A DNA stretch of 64,000 nt from positions 26,419 to 90,418 of the forward strand of contig DYCF01000008.1 of NCBI GenBank assembly GCA_019418225.1, in the 5' to 3' direction. This document shows, in pieces, positions 61,338-64,000 of the stretch. Under the pieces are notes generated by a model. That model was not told where the DNA came from. It ran no database searches and saw only the letters and a list, made by a program, of their open reading frames with translations. Origin of the DNA: Clostridiales bacterium. Its GTDB lineage: Bacteria > Bacillota > Clostridia > Lachnospirales > Cellulosilyticaceae. Every line of letters starts with the position of its first letter. Position 1 is the stretch's first letter. The position numbers were made by a program, and so were the translations under genes.

Positions 61338-62789
61338 TTATGTGCCGCAGTATGTTTTATAGCAACCGCCTTTAAGCACTGGTACTTCTGTGTACTGATC
61401 ATATAAATTTGTATAATCATATGGTTTTTTAAGTACCTCTAGAAGTTTTGCTAATACACTATAATCCTGCCTTTTAGTTGCCGCTTCTAGTGCTTCCTCT
61501 ACAAGGTGGTTACGTGGAATCACCTTCGGATTATGAGCTGCCATTAGCTTCTTTACTTCTTCTTTGGATACTTTTTGACGTTCTAATCTTTCCTGCCATA
61601 AGGCATACCACTTTTTAAAGCCTTCTTCTTTAAAGAACGCCATAGTTTCTAAATTTCCTAATGTTAAATTTCTAAAGGTATTCGTATAGTCGGGATGATA
61701 TCTTTTCATAAGTTCCATAAGATGAATAACAAGTTCTTCATCTTTTTCTTCTTCTGTAAATACCCCTAGCTTCTTATACATTCCTTCAAACCAATAGGCT
61801 CTATATTGCTTTGTAAAATTAGATACCGCATCTTGTGCCAACCTAACCGCCTCATCCTGTTTTTCATGTAACAGTGGCAGCAATGTTTCTGCAAACCTTG
61901 CAAGATTCCACCCCGCTATAGGCGGCTGATTTTCATAGGCATAGCGCCCCTGTTCATCAATAGAGCTAAATACCGTTTTGGGATCATACGTATCCATGAA
62001 GGCACATGGACCATAATCAATTGTCTCGCCGCTTATTGCCATATTATCTGTGTTCATCACGCCATGAATGAAACCTACTAACTGCCATTTTGCAATTAGT
62101 TTTGCTTGGCGTGTCACCACTTCCTTTAATAAATACAAATAAGGGTTTTCTGCTGTTTTTCCTTCTTTAAAATGTCTTTTCAAAGTATAATCTGCCAATG
62201 CTTTAAGAGTTTCTAAATCCCCCCATTTGGCTGCATATTGGAAGGTGCCAACACGTATATGACTCTTTGCAATACGTGTTAAAATGGCACCATCTAATAT
62301 GTCTTCTCGCCTAATCTTCTCACCCGTTTTAACTACCGCTAAGCTTCTAGTCGTTGGAATACCTAATGCATACATGCCCTCACTAATAATGTATTCTCTA
62401 AGCATAGGCCCTAAAGCTGCCTTGCCATCTCCTCTTCTTGAATAAGGCGTTCTTCCTGAGCCTTTTAACTGAATATCATATCTTTCTCCATCTTTTCCTA
62501 TATATTCACCTAAAAGTACCGCCCGTCCATCACCCAACATTGTAAAATAACCAAATTGATGGCCTGCATACGCCTGAGCAATCGACTCCCCTATTACCTC
62601 GTTACCTGCAAGAATCTGCATACCTTCCTCGCTTTGCAAAAATGCTAAGTTAAGTCCCAACTGCTCTGCTAGTGGCGTATTAAATATAACTAATTCAGGA
62701 TTTGGCACCTGACTCGGTGCTTGTTTTGAAAATAAGTTTTCTGGAAGCATCATATAGGTATGTTCTAGTTTTAGGTCTTGTTTTGTCAT
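61338..62789 (-). CDS. selO: SelO family protein adenylyltransferase (YdiU/UPF0061)
   Basis: Pseudokinase-fold enzyme that attaches AMP to proteins, in bacteria and mitochondria linked to oxidative-stress proteins. 483 residues. Family blocks: AYAGHQFGYFTMLGDGRAVL, QLKGSGRTPYSRRGDGKA, ISEGMYALGIPTTRSLAV, FIHGVMNTDNMAISG and DYGPCAFMDTYDP (the metal-binding Asn and Asp). The C-terminus ends GGCYKTYCGT, with the conserved Cys where some homologues carry selenocysteine. Single gene with its own terminator. Confidence 0.92.
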   Translation of the reverse strand: MTKQDLKLEHTYMMLPENLFSKQAPSQVPNPELVIFNTPLAEQLGLNLAFLQSEEGMQILAGNEVIGESIAQAYAGHQFGYFTMLGDGRAVLLGEYIGKDGERYDIQLKGSGRTPYSRRGDGKAALGPMLREYIISEGMYALGIPTTRSLAVVKTGEKIRREDILDGAILTRIAKSHIRVGTFQYAAKWGDLETLKALADYTLKRHFKEGKTAENPYLYLLKEVVTRQAKLIAKWQLVGFIHGVMNTDNMAISGETIDYGPCAFMDTYDPKTVFSSIDEQGRYAYENQPPIAGWNLARFAETLLPLLHEKQDEAVRLAQDAVSNFTKQYRAYWFEGMYKKLGVFTEEEKDEELVIHLMELMKRYHPDYTNTFRNLTLGNLETMAFFKEEGFKKWYALWQERLERQKVSKEEVKKLMAAHNPKVIPRNHLVEEALEAATKRQDYSVLAKLLEVLKKPYDYTNLYDQYTEVPVLKGGCYKTYCGT

Positions 62790-62910
62790 GTTGTCCCTTT
62801 CATTCTGCTCCTTTTATTTGCATTATAAATGCTTTCTCTAATTAGTTTTAGCTTAAGACTATTTATTATGCCTGTATAAATTAAACATCACACTCAATAA
62901 TGTGCTTACT

Positions 62911-64000
62911 TTACTGATTAATTACATTGCCATCATAATATATAACCGTATCTTTTCCTTCAAATCCTTCTAGGTTAGACCAATCGCTATTTGTTAAACG
63001 TGCTTGTATATTTAAGCTACCTTGACCTTGTCTTAATTCTAAGTCTCTTGCAAATGTAATTTCTATATAATCACCTTTGCTATCACTTCCAAATTCTCCT
63101 TTTGTACCACTTGTTAAATCAACATACCATGGGGCTACATTAAGCTGTGCACTGCTGCAATCACACCAGAATTTCATCTCTTTTGCATCTACTTTTTCAA
63201 AATAATAACGAATAGCCACTTTAGATACATCTATAACTGCATCGCCTGTTGCATTGACTGTATAAGTTTGGCCAACGCCATTGCCATTTGCCTGAGTTTT
63301 AACTTGTACATCTAACCCTGGATTTTCCGTTATTTCTCCACCTTCTTCTCCAGAGTTGCCACCTTGATTTCCTCCTTCTCCACTGCCTGTGTTACCGCTC
63401 TGGTTGCCGCCTTGATTTCCTTCACCAGTATTGCCACTCTGGTTGCCACCTTGATTTTCTCCACCAGTATTACCGCCTTCTGAGCTTGCATCTGATACTA
63501 AATTAAGTCTAGATAAAGCATGTACTAAGGCTGAATTCCAGTAAATATCCACTTCATTTGTAGAGTAACTTTCCTGATCATCAAGATAACATTTAGCTGG
63601 CGCTGCATCTTTTAAAAATATTTTTGCACGATTATCTTCAAGTTGTGAATTCACACCACCAGCAATCATGCCTGGTGCTACTCCTCTAACCATAGATGGT
63701 CTATGATGTAAGTTTTTAGGAGTAACCGTACCATATCCAGTTACAAAAGATGTTGCTAATGCATTTTTACCAAAGCAATAGTTAACATGTTCTTTTGCAT
63801 AATCAATATATTCCTCATTTGGAGCAATTGTATGAGCTGCTTGCATAATGATTGCATCATTAAGAATGCTCATATTACTTCCCCAATAGAAATTAGTTCC
63901 ATTAGCTGTACCATATGCATCATTCTTAGTTGCAACTAATATATCATTCGCATCTCCTAAGATTTCTGATTTAATCTTTTCACAAATTGTACTATCTGCA
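62911..64000 (-). CDS. GH9 cellulase with C-terminal CBM3 (5' end beyond window)
   Basis: Partial: the frame continues off the right edge (GDANDILVATKNDAYGTANG lies upstream of the internal Met at 63873). Visible part: the end of a GH9 catalytic domain with the catalytic-region His (NLHHRPS), Asp-rich GGVNSQLEDNR, and the general-acid Glu in STNEVDIYWNSALV; an Asn/Gly-rich linker; then a family 3 cellulose-binding module (LDVQVKTQANG to KDTVIYYDGN) with YYF and WCDCSS. It cleaves cellulose outside the cell. No dockerin or SLH follows in this window, so it is probably free or bound only through its CBM. Confidence 0.9.
   Translation of the reverse strand, partial: ADSTICEKIKSEILGDANDILVATKNDAYGTANGTNFYWGSNMSILNDAIIMQAAHTIAPNEEYIDYAKEHVNYCFGKNALATSFVTGYGTVTPKNLHHRPSMVRGVAPGMIAGGVNSQLEDNRAKIFLKDAAPAKCYLDDQESYSTNEVDIYWNSALVHALSRLNLVSDASSEGGNTGGENQGGNQSGNTGEGNQGGNQSGNTGSGEGGNQGGNSGEEGGEITENPGLDVQVKTQANGNGVGQTYTVNATGDAVIDVSKVAIRYYFEKVDAKEMKFWCDCSSAQLNVAPWYVDLTSGTKGEFGSDSKGDYIEITFARDLELRQGQGSLNIQARLTNSDWSNLEGFEGKDTVIYYDGNVINQ

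Noticed and set aside
61226..61420. 64-codon minus-strand frame at the 3' end of selO
   Set aside because: Overlaps selO and its terminator in a different frame, with no RBS and no recognisable domain.

Overview
The window looks like chromosomal DNA from a low-GC, anaerobic, plant-fibre-degrading clostridium. The evidence is an AT-rich sequence with strong Shine-Dalgarno sites, a GH9 cellulase with a CBM3 at the right edge, a pectate lyase, a beta-glucoside PTS and an SLH-type cell-surface protein. A Lachnospiraceae or Cellulosilyticum-like host is my inference; no rRNA or marker gene confirms it. I see no tRNA, rRNA, CRISPR array or intact mobile element.

Layout. 1-5054: a beta-glucoside operon on the minus strand (licT, bglP, bglA). 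It has a strong promoter and two LicT-type RNA antiterminator/terminator switches, one before licT and one before bglP. 5288-9114: a PLP aminotransferase, then DedA, a family 4 glycosyltransferase and a DUF374 acyltransferase-like protein. 9179-17272: a minus-strand haem-capture operon (SLH-anchored protein with five NEAT domains, membrane NEAT protein, IsdE-like lipoprotein, permease, ATPase). 17578-22486: a divergent plus-strand operon (Crp/Fnr regulator, DUF454, a two-gene ABC exporter, a YgbA-like protein). The shared intergenic region carries three Fur-like boxes. 22591-26040: nucleotidyltransferase, VanY-type carboxypeptidase and L,D-transpeptidase.

26146-40335 is the most notable region. 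It is a six-gene minus-strand cluster: MFP adaptor, MacB-type permease and ATPase, an NAD(P)-dependent reductase, and two NRPS genes. The NRPS domains read Cy-A-PCP, then TubC-Cy-A-MT-PCP-TE. Both adenylation domains show the cysteine specificity pattern DLYNLSLIW. The cluster starts at a canonical promoter with a 17/19 Fur box. This is the core logic of pyochelin-type thiazoline/thiazolidine metallophore synthesis (PchE, PchF and a PchG analogue), but without an aryl carrier domain or salicylate genes. The thioesterase has Cys in place of the catalytic Ser. I predict an iron-regulated, cysteine-derived metallophore with its own exporter.

40661-45156: a chemoreceptor and a divergent secreted pectate lyase. 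45236-53145: the full minus-strand kdpABCDE potassium-uptake set. 53155-59238: a decayed stretch with a frameshifted gene, remnants of a second MacB-like exporter, a ClC channel, a lone AAA ATPase, a HARE-HTH protein and an unknown small protein. 59374-62789: a Nudix hydrolase, an unknown protein carrying a decarboxylase-like IGIIGGADGPT motif, and SelO. 62911-64000: the C-terminal part of a GH9-CBM3 cellulase running off the window.

Several small repeats lie between genes: a large 187-bp imperfect palindrome (1781-1967), a roughly 53-bp dispersed repeat in three copies (23598, 53347, 60028), and a tetranucleotide microsatellite (54027-54074). Where a Shine-Dalgarno site clearly favoured an internal start, the coordinates given here use that start.
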